Part shown: positions 7,101-15,422 of the stretch, piece after piece
How the letters are laid out: each line of letters starts with the position of its first letter
Numbering within the stretch: the stretch's first letter is position 1
Source of the DNA: Bordetella parapertussis
GTDB taxonomy: Bacteria; Pseudomonadota; Gammaproteobacteria; Burkholderiales; Burkholderiaceae_B
Assembly: GCA_945897365.1 (NCBI GenBank)
Contig: CAMDFD010000031.1
Span: forward strand, 1 to 22,879
DNA: 22,879 nt
Reading direction: 5' to 3'
Position numbers and translations under genes: made by a program
The notes under the pieces: model-generated
The model's input: only the letters and a program-made list of their open reading frames with translations
Told to the model about the DNA's origin: nothing
The model's database searches: none

Positions 7101-9101
7101 ATGTGCGGTCTAGCAGGCTTCTGGCTCTTGGGAGAACCGTCGTCTAAAGCCACACTTTCATATATCGCCAAGAGAATGTCTAATAGCCTGCTGCACCGTG
7201 GCCCTGACGACTCGGGTAGCTGGTGGGACGAAGAACTTGGTCTCGCTCTAAGTCACCGGCGTCTCTCAATAATCGATTTGTCACCGGCCGGTCACCAGCC
7301 CATGTCGTCGACAAGTGGTCGCTTTGTGATTGCCTTCAACGGTGAAGTCTACAACCACCAGGACTTACGTGCGCAGTTGATTGCTGAAGAAGGAGTGTTC
7401 CCCTGGTTCGGTCATTCTGATACTGAGACTCTGCTTGCTGGATTTGAACATTGGGGGCTAGAGGTGACGCTTCAGCGTAGCGTAGGGATGTTTGCCTTCG
7501 CACTTTGGGATAGGCAAACCAAAACGCTGACACTTACCCGAGATCGTCTCGGTGAAAAACCACTTTACTACGGCTGGTCTGGAGGGGCTTTTTTATTTGG
7601 CTCGGAACTCAAAGCGCTGCGTGCCTACCCAGAGTTTGATGGGGTTGTATGCCGAGACGCTCTGTCACAATACTTGCGTTTTACTTACGTGCCTGCACCG
7701 TTCAGTATTTATCAGGGTATATTTAAACTTGAGCCCGGATGCATGCTGATTCTTCAGGGCTCGCCGCCTAAAGAAGCACCGAGCAACCCACTGCGACCTG
7801 GCGACACCCATTACAGTATTCGCATACATCGATGGTGGGCACTTAAAGATTCTGTTGAGAAGGGTGTTGACAACGTCTCATCTGAGATCGAATTAATTAC
7901 CAAACTTGAATCGACATTGATAGATGCAGTCAGCTTGCAATCACTTGCTGATGTTCCTCTGGGTGCATTTCTGTCAGGCGGGGTTGACTCGTCAATAATC
8001 GTTGCTCTGATGCAGCAACAAGCCCTCGAGCAGGATGGTGACCCCGTCAAGACCTTCACGATTGGTTTTGATGAGTGCGATTTTGATGAATCCCCCTTCG
8101 CACGTGCCGTGGCTCAACACTTGGGTACCGAACACCACGAAATGCGCGTCACAGCGCAAATGGCGCAAGATCTCATACCGACCCTGCCGTCGATGTATGA
8201 CGAACCGTTTGCCGATTCCTCTCAAATTCCTACCCACCTCGTCTGTAAAGCCGCGCGCCAACACGTGACCGTTGCCTTAAGTGGTGACGCCGGTGATGAA
8301 TTGTTTGGTGGCTACAACCGCTACTTCTGGGGGCCGCGCATTTGGAACCGATTGGCTTGGCTGCCTTACACAGTAAGGCAGTTTTTAGGAAAGGCACTTA
8401 CGGCCGTTCCAGTTACAAAGTGGGATAGTTTGGGTGGCAAGCTCGGGGTCGTGCGGCCAGGTGAAAAGCTGAATAAGCTAGGGCGTTCTATCCAGGGTGT
8501 GCGTAATCTAGATGACCTCTATATGAGCTTGGTGTCGGAGTGGCAGGATCCGGGCAGTGTGGTGAAGTGGGCAGCAGGCAAAGCTGACGAGGCAATCCAA
8601 GTGCCAGACAACCTTTCTGCTGCCGAGCGAATGATGTACCTTGACAGCATGAGCTACTTGCCCGATGACATTCTGTGCAAGGTGGATAGAGCTGCCATGT
8701 CTACTAGCCTCGAAACACGTGTACCGTTTCTTGATCACCGGGTGGTCGAGCTGGCCTGGCGCTTGCCTTTACATATGAAAATTCGTGGTAACCAAGGCAA
8801 GTGGGCCTTGCGCCAGGTGCTTTACAAACACGTGCCACGTGATCTCATCGATCGGCCCAAAGCGGGTTTTAGTATACCGATGGGGCAATGGCTGCGAGGG
8901 CCGCTGCGCGACTGGGCTGAAAGCTTGCTTGACGAGCAGCGCTTGCAAAGCGAGGGCTACTTTTACCCGGGACCCATTCGCACTAAATGGACAGAACACT
9001 TGAGCGGTCATCGGGACCACACCCCTAGTCTATGGGCTGTGTTGATGTTTCAAGCATGGTTGAACTCAAAACAAGTCAATTTTGAAAACAACTTAGCATA
9101 G
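7101..9101 (+). CDS. asnB: asparagine synthase (glutamine-hydrolysing)-like protein
   Basis: A 666-residue two-domain amidotransferase. The N-terminus MCGLAGFW supplies Cys2, the nucleophile of class II glutamine amidotransferases, followed by HRGPDDSG and FNGEVYNH. The C-terminal ATP-pyrophosphatase domain has the P-loop LSGGVDSS at residues 291-298 and later LSGDAGDELFGGYNRY. In true AsnB the product is asparagine. In polysaccharide loci homologues are thought to amidate sugar carboxylates such as uronic acids. Lasso-peptide cyclases (the C protein) are also in this superfamily, but they generally lack the working glutaminase Cys that is present here. It begins a run that includes a transglutaminase-like protein and an EpsG-like polymerase. 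The substrate is unproven. Confidence 0.85.
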   Translation: MCGLAGFWLLGEPSSKATLSYIAKRMSNSLLHRGPDDSGSWWDEELGLALSHRRLSIIDLSPAGHQPMSSTSGRFVIAFNGEVYNHQDLRAQLIAEEGVFPWFGHSDTETLLAGFEHWGLEVTLQRSVGMFAFALWDRQTKTLTLTRDRLGEKPLYYGWSGGAFLFGSELKALRAYPEFDGVVCRDALSQYLRFTYVPAPFSIYQGIFKLEPGCMLILQGSPPKEAPSNPLRPGDTHYSIRIHRWWALKDSVEKGVDNVSSEIELITKLESTLIDAVSLQSLADVPLGAFLSGGVDSSIIVALMQQQALEQDGDPVKTFTIGFDECDFDESPFARAVAQHLGTEHHEMRVTAQMAQDLIPTLPSMYDEPFADSSQIPTHLVCKAARQHVTVALSGDAGDELFGGYNRYFWGPRIWNRLAWLPYTVRQFLGKALTAVPVTKWDSLGGKLGVVRPGEKLNKLGRSIQGVRNLDDLYMSLVSEWQDPGSVVKWAAGKADEAIQVPDNLSAAERMMYLDSMSYLPDDILCKVDRAAMSTSLETRVPFLDHRVVELAWRLPLHMKIRGNQGKWALRQVLYKHVPRDLIDRPKAGFSIPMGQWLRGPLRDWAESLLDEQRLQSEGYFYPGPIRTKWTEHLSGHRDHTPSLWAVLMFQAWLNSKQVNFENNLA

Positions 9102-9122
9102 CAAATTCATAAGGGCTTTAAA

Positions 9123-9815
9123 GTGATCAAAAAGATTTTTCGATGGTTTGCTGGGATTGGCTTGATTGCGCTGGCCCTGCTCATTGGTCTAGCTACATAT
9201 ACAAATGTTGATAATTCCATCACGTCTGACGACATTTCAGTTTTTAACAAATCATTTGGGTTATGGCAACAAGTTAAGCCGTCAGACTACTCGAATGAAA
9301 TTGCACTGATTCGGACTTTACAGGCGAAAGGGTTTGCTTTGGCGCCACTTGGCGAAGGCATTCCAAATAACCAACCTAGAGAGCCAGTGGATTTGATAAG
9401 AGCGGCACAAGGGTTATGCTACGACCGAAGCAGGACTTTTGATAAGTTGCTTACCTATGCCGGTTTTGAGACTAGACATGTTTTTATCCTGTACAAAAAA
9501 GATACGTCATTTTTTAGAACGTTGACTCAAAGAGGGAGCAATAGTCATGCAGCAACGGAGGTCAAAACATCACGTGGGTGGCTCCTTGTTGATAGTAACT
9601 CTCCATGGATCGCGGTTACACGCGAAGGTTACCCTGTGGACGCTAAAAATGTTTCGAAGCATCTTACAGAGTTTGACGATGTGCCGCCTCAGTTGTTACA
9701 ACCATACTGGGCCATCAGAGGCATGTACTCGAGGACCGGGGAGCTTTATCCACCCTACATTCCTTTTCCAGATTTCAACTGGAAAGATTTTACAAGGGCT
9801 TTATTTTATGAGTAA
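9123..9815 (+). CDS. membrane-anchored transglutaminase-like (Cys-His-Asp) protein
   Basis: A 230-residue protein with one N-terminal membrane segment (residues about 8-26, after three Lys/Arg residues), which would place the rest in the periplasm. The likely catalytic triad is Cys99 in AQGLCYDRSR, His142 in SNSHAATEV and Asp157 in LLVDSN, the order and spacing of the transglutaminase-like papain fold. Such proteins cleave or form amide bonds; the target here is unknown. The start is GTG at 9123, with AAGGG at 9111-9115 as ribosome site. It lies 21 bases after the asparagine synthase gene and 39 bases before the polymerase gene, so it is probably co-transcribed. Unlike lasso-peptide B2 proteases it carries a membrane anchor, which favours action on exported material. 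Confidence 0.7.
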   Translation: MIKKIFRWFAGIGLIALALLIGLATYTNVDNSITSDDISVFNKSFGLWQQVKPSDYSNEIALIRTLQAKGFALAPLGEGIPNNQPREPVDLIRAAQGLCYDRSRTFDKLLTYAGFETRHVFILYKKDTSFFRTLTQRGSNSHAATEVKTSRGWLLVDSNSPWIAVTREGYPVDAKNVSKHLTEFDDVPPQLLQPYWAIRGMYSRTGELYPPYIPFPDFNWKDFTRALFYE

Positions 9816-9854
9816 ACAACATTTTCACAACATTACTACGCATATCTAAATATA

Positions 9855-10925
9855 GTGTCGGCATACTGGTTGTTGTTTGTTGTGGCCGCATGGCGCGTTT
9901 CTGATCGATTGCCCTTTGGGGTGACGGCTAATGCCAATTGGCCAAACTTTTTTCGTCTGATGTTTTTGTTGCTGGTGCTAATGATTGGACTCCGTCATGA
10001 GGTGGGGGGTGATTGGTTCAATTACTTGAGACACATTGAAATGGCATCATTCGAGACGTTTCAAGAGGGAGTTAGCCGTGGTGATCCTGCATATAGAGCA
10101 TTAAATTGGCTGACCGCTAATCTGGGTTTAGGGCCTTATTTCGTCAATACTGTGTCCGCTGCCATATTCGCTTGGGGCTTGGTAGTCTTTTGTCGTGCGC
10201 AACCCTTGCCTGGGCTGGCTCTTGTTGTATCAGTGCCGTATTTGGTGACCGTTGTAGCTATGGGTTACACGCGTCAAAGTGTAGCCATTGGGTTCGTTAT
10301 GCTTGGGTTGGTGGCCCTTTCTGACCGAAAAATTTTACGGTTTGTTGTGTTCATTTTTTTTGCAGCTACCTTCCACAAGTCGGCAGTTATTTTGATTCCG
10401 TTGGCACTACTGGGTGGTGCCAAAAATCCACTTTGGACGTTGCTGTGGGTAAGCTTTTCGGGGCTTGTATTTTATGCCTTGTTTTTACAGGAATCGGTCG
10501 ATGCTCTTTATGAAAACTATGTCGTTGCAGAATACCAGTCAAGGGGTGCGGCTATTCGTTTGGCCATGAATGCGGTGCCGGCAATTGTGTTTTTGTTGTT
10601 CAGGCAGCGCTTCGCCATGCCCCAAAATGAACGCACTTTTTGGACTTGGATGTCTTTGGGCGCTTTGATCTTTGTTGGCATTCTGGTGGTGTCGCCGTCT
10701 TCTACTGCAGTAGACCGTGTTGCGCTGTATTGGATACCGCTGCAGTTATTTGTATTATCACGTCTGCCTGATGCCATGGCGCGGCACCGTGCGCGAAACA
10801 TTATCTGGATTTATTTGGTCATTTTCTATAGTGCATCTGTACTATTTGTCTGGTTGTTTTTTTCGGCCAATGCAGATGCGTGGTTGCCATATCAGTTTTA
10901 TCCATGGGTTCTGTTGTCGCAGTGA
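9855..10925 (+). CDS. EpsG/Wzy-like polysaccharide polymerase (polytopic membrane protein)
   Basis: A 356-residue protein with about nine or ten hydrophobic segments, in the EpsG-like family that includes O-antigen/EPS polymerases. Features that support this are RHEVGGDWFNYL near residues 48-59, GYTRQSVAIGF near 137-147 and FHKSAVILIPLALLG in the next helix pair, a pattern shared by EpsG proteins. It probably joins lipid-linked repeat units on the periplasmic face. It is the only polymerase candidate in the window, and no Wzx-like flippase accompanies it. The start is GTG 9855; no ATG fits, since upstream frames are closed by a TAA at 9847-9849 in another frame. The stop overlaps the next start as GTGA. 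Confidence 0.75.
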   Translation: MSAYWLLFVVAAWRVSDRLPFGVTANANWPNFFRLMFLLLVLMIGLRHEVGGDWFNYLRHIEMASFETFQEGVSRGDPAYRALNWLTANLGLGPYFVNTVSAAIFAWGLVVFCRAQPLPGLALVVSVPYLVTVVAMGYTRQSVAIGFVMLGLVALSDRKILRFVVFIFFAATFHKSAVILIPLALLGGAKNPLWTLLWVSFSGLVFYALFLQESVDALYENYVVAEYQSRGAAIRLAMNAVPAIVFLLFRQRFAMPQNERTFWTWMSLGALIFVGILVVSPSSTAVDRVALYWIPLQLFVLSRLPDAMARHRARNIIWIYLVIFYSASVLFVWLFFSANADAWLPYQFYPWVLLSQ

Positions 10926-12115
10926 AAGTCCTCATTTGCCTGAATACAGCATGGAACCTCTTTAATTTCCGTTCTGGTTTGATCAAGGCCCTTGTGGCTC
11001 ATGGCTATGAAGTGGTGGCGGTGGCCCCGCCAGATGAATTCGTCAATCAGCTTTCTGCGCTGGGTTGCCGTTTTGTGGTTTTGCCTATGGCTAACGGCGG
11101 CACTAACCCACTGCACGATTGCTTATTGCTTTGGCGCTTTTGGCGCCTACTCAAGCAAGAGCGGCCTGATGTGTTTTTGGGCTATACCGTCAAGCCAAAT
11201 GTGTATGGCTCGCTGGCTGCGCATTGGCTAGGCATACCCGTGATCAACAATATTGCGGGACTTGGCGCGGTGTTTATCAGCGGCGGCTGGTTGGTCAAGG
11301 TGGTGCGCAGCCTGTACCGCATGGCTCTGGACCGCTCGGCAAAGGTGTTCTTTCAGAACCCAGATGATCGGGCGATGTTTGTGGAGAGCGGCTTGGTACG
11401 CGACGAGGTGACTGAGCTGCTACCAGGGTCGGGAATTGATTTGGTGAGGTTTACTCCGCCTGTCTCGTCGTTGCAAGTCAAGCTCGACCATCCAGCCAGT
11501 TTAGGTGATAAGGATTGCCACGGCGCTGACACGACTCGCCATGACGCTTTAATAAAGTTTCGCTTTTTGTTGATTGCACGCATGCTGCGCGATAAAGGTG
11601 TGTACGAATACGTCGAGGCAGCCCGGCAACTGCGCAAGCGTTGGCCGCACGTCGAGTTCTGCCTGCTTGGGTTCTTGGAGGTGCAAAATCCAGCGGCCAT
11701 TGCCCGATCCGAGATGGATGCTTGGGTGGCTGAGGGCGTGGTGAATTACCTGGGGACCAGCGACGATGTTCGTGCCCAGATTGCCTCGGCCCACTGCATT
11801 GTATTGCCTTCGTATCGCGAAGGCACCCCCCGCAGCCTCTTGGAGGCCGCAGCCATGGCCCGTCCTATTATTACTACTGATACCGTGGGCTGCCGTGAGG
11901 TCGTGGATGACGGCATCAATGGCTACCTGTGCAAGGTGCGCGATGCAACAGATTTGGCTGAAAAAATGTCACAGATGTTGCAGTTATCTTGTGCGCAACG
12001 CTCCGAAATGGGTCTCCGCGGGCGCGCCAAGATGGAAGCCGAATTTGATGAGCAAATTGTGATTGACAAGTATTTGGCAGCGGTGCGGGAAGCTGTTGGA
12101 AAAACTGGTATTTGA
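10922..12115 (+). CDS. GT4-family glycosyltransferase
   Basis: A 397-residue GT-B glycosyltransferase of the type that starts KVLICLNTAWNLFNFR and contains GYTVKPNVYGS and INNIAGLGAVF, as in WbpT/PglA-like enzymes that add GalNAc or related sugars to lipid-linked oligosaccharides. The EX7E motif is intact (Glu300 and Glu308 in EGTPRSLLE). Thirty or so residues between the domains (about 178-210), including DKDCHGADTT, look like an insertion compared with relatives. I chose GTG 10922 because it overlaps the EpsG-like stop as GTGA and matches where the family begins. ATG 10880 or 10904 would add 14 or 6 residues and overlap the upstream gene further. Confidence 0.8.
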   Translation: MKVLICLNTAWNLFNFRSGLIKALVAHGYEVVAVAPPDEFVNQLSALGCRFVVLPMANGGTNPLHDCLLLWRFWRLLKQERPDVFLGYTVKPNVYGSLAAHWLGIPVINNIAGLGAVFISGGWLVKVVRSLYRMALDRSAKVFFQNPDDRAMFVESGLVRDEVTELLPGSGIDLVRFTPPVSSLQVKLDHPASLGDKDCHGADTTRHDALIKFRFLLIARMLRDKGVYEYVEAARQLRKRWPHVEFCLLGFLEVQNPAAIARSEMDAWVAEGVVNYLGTSDDVRAQIASAHCIVLPSYREGTPRSLLEAAAMARPIITTDTVGCREVVDDGINGYLCKVRDATDLAEKMSQMLQLSCAQRSEMGLRGRAKMEAEFDEQIVIDKYLAAVREAVGKTGI

Positions 12116-12152
12116 CAGCCAGATCGCCTGTGGGCAAAAAGACTTCCACCCC

Positions 12153-13136
12153 ATGACTAACTTTCCCAAAATTTACGTCGCTGGTCACCGAGGCATGGTG
12201 GGGAGTGCCATCGTTCGCCAACTATTAGCTCAAGGCCATCCTGCCGAGCGTATCGTCAGCCGAACCCATGCCGAGCTCGATTTGTGCAATCAAGCCGCAG
12301 TGAGCACTTTTTTTGAACAAGAAAAACCCGATCAGGTTTATATGGCGGCGGCCAAGGTGGGGGGCATTTATGCTAACAACACTTACCCTGCTGAATTCAT
12401 TTATGACAACCTCATGGTGCAGGCGAATGTCATTCACGCATCCTTTCAAAACGGCGTTAAAAAACTTTTGTTTTTGGGCTCTAGCTGCATTTATCCCCGC
12501 ATGGCGCAGCAGCCTATGCGCGAAGACGCTTTGCTCACCGGTGCCCTGGAGCCCACTAACGAGCCCTATGCCATTGCTAAAATCGCAGGCGTCAAGCTCT
12601 GCGAAAGCTACAACCGCCAATACGGTGAGAGCCACGGCGTGGACTATCGCAGCGTCTTGCCCACCAATCTGTATGGCCCGGGCGACAACTACCACCCAGA
12701 AAACAGCCATGTCATTGCTGCACTCATCCGCCGCTTTCATGAAGCTAAAGTGGCCTGTTCCCCAAGCGTCGCTATTTGGGGCACAGGTAAGCCCAGGCGC
12801 GAATTTTTGTATGTGGATGATATGGCGGCTGCCAGTGTTCATGTCATGCAACTACCGCAGGCCCTGTATGCGCAACATACTCAAGTCATGCAAGGCCACA
12901 TTAATTTAGGTAGCGGCTCTGATGTGACCATCGCAGAATTGGCCCAAACGATTGCCAAAACGGTGGGCTTTGCCGGCCAGATCGAATTTGATGCCACCAA
13001 ACCTAACGGTGCCCCCCGTAAGTGGATGGACAGCACGCTGATAAACAGCCTCGGCTGGAAAGCCCAAGAGTCCCTGTCTACCGGTCTGGCTAAAGCCTAC
13101 GCTAATTTTCTTGAGCAGCAATCATTCGTCATTTAG
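12153..13136 (+). CDS. fcl: GDP-L-fucose synthase
   Basis: A 327-residue extended SDR matching GDP-L-fucose synthase, which makes GDP-L-fucose from GDP-4-keto-6-deoxy-mannose by 3,5-epimerisation and NADPH reduction. Seen are the nucleotide site GHRGMVGSAI at residues 11-20, AAAKVGGI near 65-72, the catalytic SSCIYP at 110-115 and YxxxK as Tyr139 and Lys143 (EPYAIAK). The C-terminal half has LPTNLYGPGDNYHPENSH, a strong family mark. Length agrees with the family (about 320). The frame is open upstream to 12063, but MTNFPKIYVAG at 12153 is the natural start. The usual partner Gmd is not in the window. Its product could be used by the fucosyltransferase-like protein at 18631. It ends 47 bases from a convergent GT2 gene. 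Confidence 0.9.
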   Translation: MTNFPKIYVAGHRGMVGSAIVRQLLAQGHPAERIVSRTHAELDLCNQAAVSTFFEQEKPDQVYMAAAKVGGIYANNTYPAEFIYDNLMVQANVIHASFQNGVKKLLFLGSSCIYPRMAQQPMREDALLTGALEPTNEPYAIAKIAGVKLCESYNRQYGESHGVDYRSVLPTNLYGPGDNYHPENSHVIAALIRRFHEAKVACSPSVAIWGTGKPRREFLYVDDMAAASVHVMQLPQALYAQHTQVMQGHINLGSGSDVTIAELAQTIAKTVGFAGQIEFDATKPNGAPRKWMDSTLINSLGWKAQESLSTGLAKAYANFLEQQSFVI

Positions 13137-13183
13137 TTGCTTCAGCGCTATATCCACCGAGACTTTAAGCGTCGGGCCAGCAA

Positions 13184-13897
13184 TTAAAGCTTTTCCCCAA
13201 GACGCTTTTTATTGTTTAACTTTCGGGCATATGCGAGGAGTACGGGTTCTAAATACTCTTTTGCTTGGGCTTTGTTGTGACATAAATTGTCGTGCCCAAC
13301 CCAGCGGGTCAGGATCGGCTTGCAAATCCGCTCGATAGGAATATTGTCGAGTTTTAGTCGCAGTATCCAATCCCAGTCTTCCGACTGGCGCAAAGAGCCA
13401 TTGATAGGGTATCTGGAAAAAATGCTTTTATGCATCGCCATGGCGCCGAAAACATGACAAAACCCAGCCTCACCGCGCATTGACTCTGCGACCCAGGCAG
13501 GCCAAGCCAGCCCTGGTTCTTTCCGATGAAAGGTTTGCCCCAGAGCTACTTCAAAATGTTCTGCGCTGGTAAGTGCGCCTAGGAGTAACTCATACGCGCG
13601 TGGTAGCCATTCGTCATCTGAGTCTAGCCACATCACGATCGCACCTCTCGAATGCGCAAGCCCCGCCACGCGGGCTGCACCTACGCCAAGATTGTCTTTA
13701 AATTCAACGAGTCGTAGGGGTGCATCCTGTTTGACGAACGCACTCAAAACATCACGTGTATTGTCCGTTGAGCCATCATCAACAACCACTATTTCCAGAT
13801 TGCGATGGATGCGCCACGGAATCGAGTCAAGACATCGGGCCAACCGATGGGCTCGATTATAAGTAGGAACAATCACCGAAACTTCTACCTGTGTCAT
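13184..13897 (-). CDS. GT2-family glycosyltransferase (minus strand)
   Basis: A 237-residue GT-A-fold glycosyltransferase, the only clear gene on the minus strand. It opens with VSVIVPTYNRAHRLARCLDS, then VVVDDGSTDNT, NLGVGAARVAG and the metal-binding DSDDEW near residues 92-97. This is the usual GT2 order. I start it at ATG 13897, with AAAGAGA upstream; a TTG three bases earlier is also open. The short C-terminus (KKRLGEKL) is normal for this type. It converges with fcl and diverges from the first PqqD-like gene, so it separates two plus-strand transcription units. The donor sugar is unknown. Confidence 0.8.
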   Translation of the reverse strand: MTQVEVSVIVPTYNRAHRLARCLDSIPWRIHRNLEIVVVDDGSTDNTRDVLSAFVKQDAPLRLVEFKDNLGVGAARVAGLAHSRGAIVMWLDSDDEWLPRAYELLLGALTSAEHFEVALGQTFHRKEPGLAWPAWVAESMRGEAGFCHVFGAMAMHKSIFSRYPINGSLRQSEDWDWILRLKLDNIPIERICKPILTRWVGHDNLCHNKAQAKEYLEPVLLAYARKLNNKKRLGEKL

Positions 13898-13976
13898 CAA
13901 TATCTCTTTGTTCGTCGCTGTCGTATTATTACTGAATGCGAAGGACTAGTCATACATCAGTTGCTGGAGTGAGTGA
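13898..13976. promoter_or_regulatory. short divergent intergenic region, probable start of two transcripts
   Basis: Seventy-nine bases between a minus-strand GT2 gene and the plus-strand PqqD-like gene must hold both promoters if neither is read from afar. A TATTAT (13924-13929) could be a -10 for the plus strand, but I see no -35 at the right distance. GGAG at about 13966-13969 serves as ribosome site for the gene at 13977. No operator-like repeat is seen. Confidence 0.25.
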
Positions 13977-14411
13977 ATGAGTAATAATCCCAAGATTCGG
14001 TTCGAAATTGATACTAAGCGTTTTGCCAGTGATCCGTTAGAGGGTGAAACTATCATCATGGACATGGTCGCGGGACGATTGTTTCTGTTAGAAGAAGGCG
14101 CTGCCACTGTTTGGGATCACATCGTTAAAGGCGGGGCAAGAGATGAACTTCTTGCTTTGCTTGGGACTCGATACGGGTCAGAGGCTGTCACGGGGTGTGA
14201 GACCTTACTTCAACGCCTGTGCGAATTAGGTTTGGTCACAGAAATCTGCACTAGCCAAGAGGAGGAGATCCCTGCACATTCTGATCGTTGGCCTGCAGTG
14301 ATAGGTGAGTTTCGGCTGACCGAATACGATGACATGATGAGCATCATCACGATGGACCCTATTCATGATGTGGATCCAAATCGTGGCTGGCCCTTCAATC
14401 GCGACAGCTGA
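13977..14411 (+). CDS. PqqD-family (HPr-rel-A-type) protein, first copy, with DPIH-x6-GWP tail
   Basis: A 144-residue protein whose first 90 residues look like PqqD, the small winged-helix fold that binds leader peptides in RiPP pathways. The marks are EGETIIMDMVAGRLFLLEE at 22-40, then WDHIV and a leucine-rich helix to LGLVTEI. RefSeq names such proteins next to HprK-like kinases as the HPr-rel-A system, which matches the next gene here. After a charged linker (about 91-110), the protein ends with FRLTEYDDMMSI and then DPIH (127-130), six residues, and GWP (137-139). The second PqqD-like protein in this window has the same tail, so it is conserved beyond the PqqD core. Function is unknown; a peptide- or partner-binding adaptor for the kinase is inference. 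It is 24 bases from the kinase gene. Confidence 0.75.
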   Translation: MSNNPKIRFEIDTKRFASDPLEGETIIMDMVAGRLFLLEEGAATVWDHIVKGGARDELLALLGTRYGSEAVTGCETLLQRLCELGLVTEICTSQEEEIPAHSDRWPAVIGEFRLTEYDDMMSIITMDPIHDVDPNRGWPFNRDS

Positions 14412-14435
14412 CTGTCCGCTGGAGACTCTCATAGT

Positions 14436-15383
14436 ATGACCCAAATCCGCAGTTGGCTAGCCGGTCACGCCATCGATTTGTCCTTTACCAAAAGCACGGA
14501 GTCACTTACTGATGCTTTTGCCTACAAAGGCAACCAGGATCAATCATCTGCTGAACTCACGATATCTTTTAGCGTTGATCATCACTTTGTGACGAGTGCC
14601 CTAAAAGTAAGCGAAAACGGGATGTTCCGTGATCGACGTACCGATAGATTCGCTTGGCTTTCTTCAACTCCTCCTAAGGTACAGACACTTTCCTTTGATG
14701 GCGCTGCTGGAGGGAACACTGCTATTGGGTCTTTTACTCTAGGTGACGCCAAGGATTTGGATGGCAGTATTCGCACTCGCCCAGGCATTGACATCATTTC
14801 TGCATGGGCTGCGAACCGAGGCATTCTACCCATACACGCCAGCGGTATTGCACGTGAAGGTCGGGCCTTAATTCTCCTCGGGGTCGGCGGTAGCGGCAAG
14901 ACCACAACAGCGCTGGCACTTGCACAGAGGGGCTGGGAATTACTAGGAGATGACCGTTGCTTCTTGTACCGTGACGGCGCTCAAATAAAGGTGGCTAGTC
15001 TTTACGCCACTACTTTCCTGACCTCAGAGTCCTTGTCACGACTGAAGGCTGGTGATTGGCCAGACTTAGGCGAATCGCACCACGGCAAACATGCGCGCAG
15101 TCTACCCTCAACTGCCCGAATGACACCGACAGCCAATCTCGTAGGCGCGGTCTGGGTATCCCCAGATGCTGATAGCCCTTACAAACTCCAACCCCTGAGT
15201 CGGCGTCAAGCGCTCGTACCCTGGCAATTTGCACTCTCGCCTGTCCTTCAGACGCACGGCCCATCACCGGCCTTGCTGAATGATCTGTCAGACTTGTCAC
15301 AGACGGTGATGGCTTGGCGCTTGGGACTCAACTGGGATTTTGATCAAATTGACAAAGTTTTTCGGGATGCGGTTTCTAGATAA
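14436..15383 (+). CDS. HprK-related kinase, first copy
   Basis: A 315-residue protein with a C-terminal HPr-kinase-like domain. Residues 130-180 show His134 in LPIHASGIA, a Walker A loop GVGGSGKTT at 149-157 and GDDRCFLY at 171-178, the order found in HprK and in the small kinases that phosphorylate lasso peptides such as paeninodin. The N-terminal 125 residues have no clear family. The rest is shorter than true HPr kinase/phosphorylase and lacks its recognisable late signature, so regulation of sugar uptake is unlikely. It probably phosphorylates a partner of the neighbouring PqqD-like protein, a peptide, or a sugar intermediate. The target is unknown. It pairs with the PqqD-like gene upstream and is followed 39 bases later by a glycosyltransferase gene. 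Confidence 0.75.
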   Translation: MTQIRSWLAGHAIDLSFTKSTESLTDAFAYKGNQDQSSAELTISFSVDHHFVTSALKVSENGMFRDRRTDRFAWLSSTPPKVQTLSFDGAAGGNTAIGSFTLGDAKDLDGSIRTRPGIDIISAWAANRGILPIHASGIAREGRALILLGVGGSGKTTTALALAQRGWELLGDDRCFLYRDGAQIKVASLYATTFLTSESLSRLKAGDWPDLGESHHGKHARSLPSTARMTPTANLVGAVWVSPDADSPYKLQPLSRRQALVPWQFALSPVLQTHGPSPALLNDLSDLSQTVMAWRLGLNWDFDQIDKVFRDAVSR

Positions 15384-15422
15384 TCGAACTACCCTTGAAC
15401 TGTGTTGTAGGGTGTTGTAGCG

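Noticed and set aside
12225..12851. 208-codon open frame on the minus strand
   Set aside because: Antisense to GDP-L-fucose synthase, which is certain; the frame is a by-product of codon bias.
12313..12909. 198-codon open frame on the plus strand in another frame inside fcl
   Set aside because: Overlaps fcl throughout and is rich in Ala, Met, Ser and Trp without a domain.
15384..15422. Tandem TGTTGTAGGG-like repeat before the gene at 15423
   Set aside because: Two copies of about nine bases only; likely chance, and it partly serves as the ribosome-binding region.
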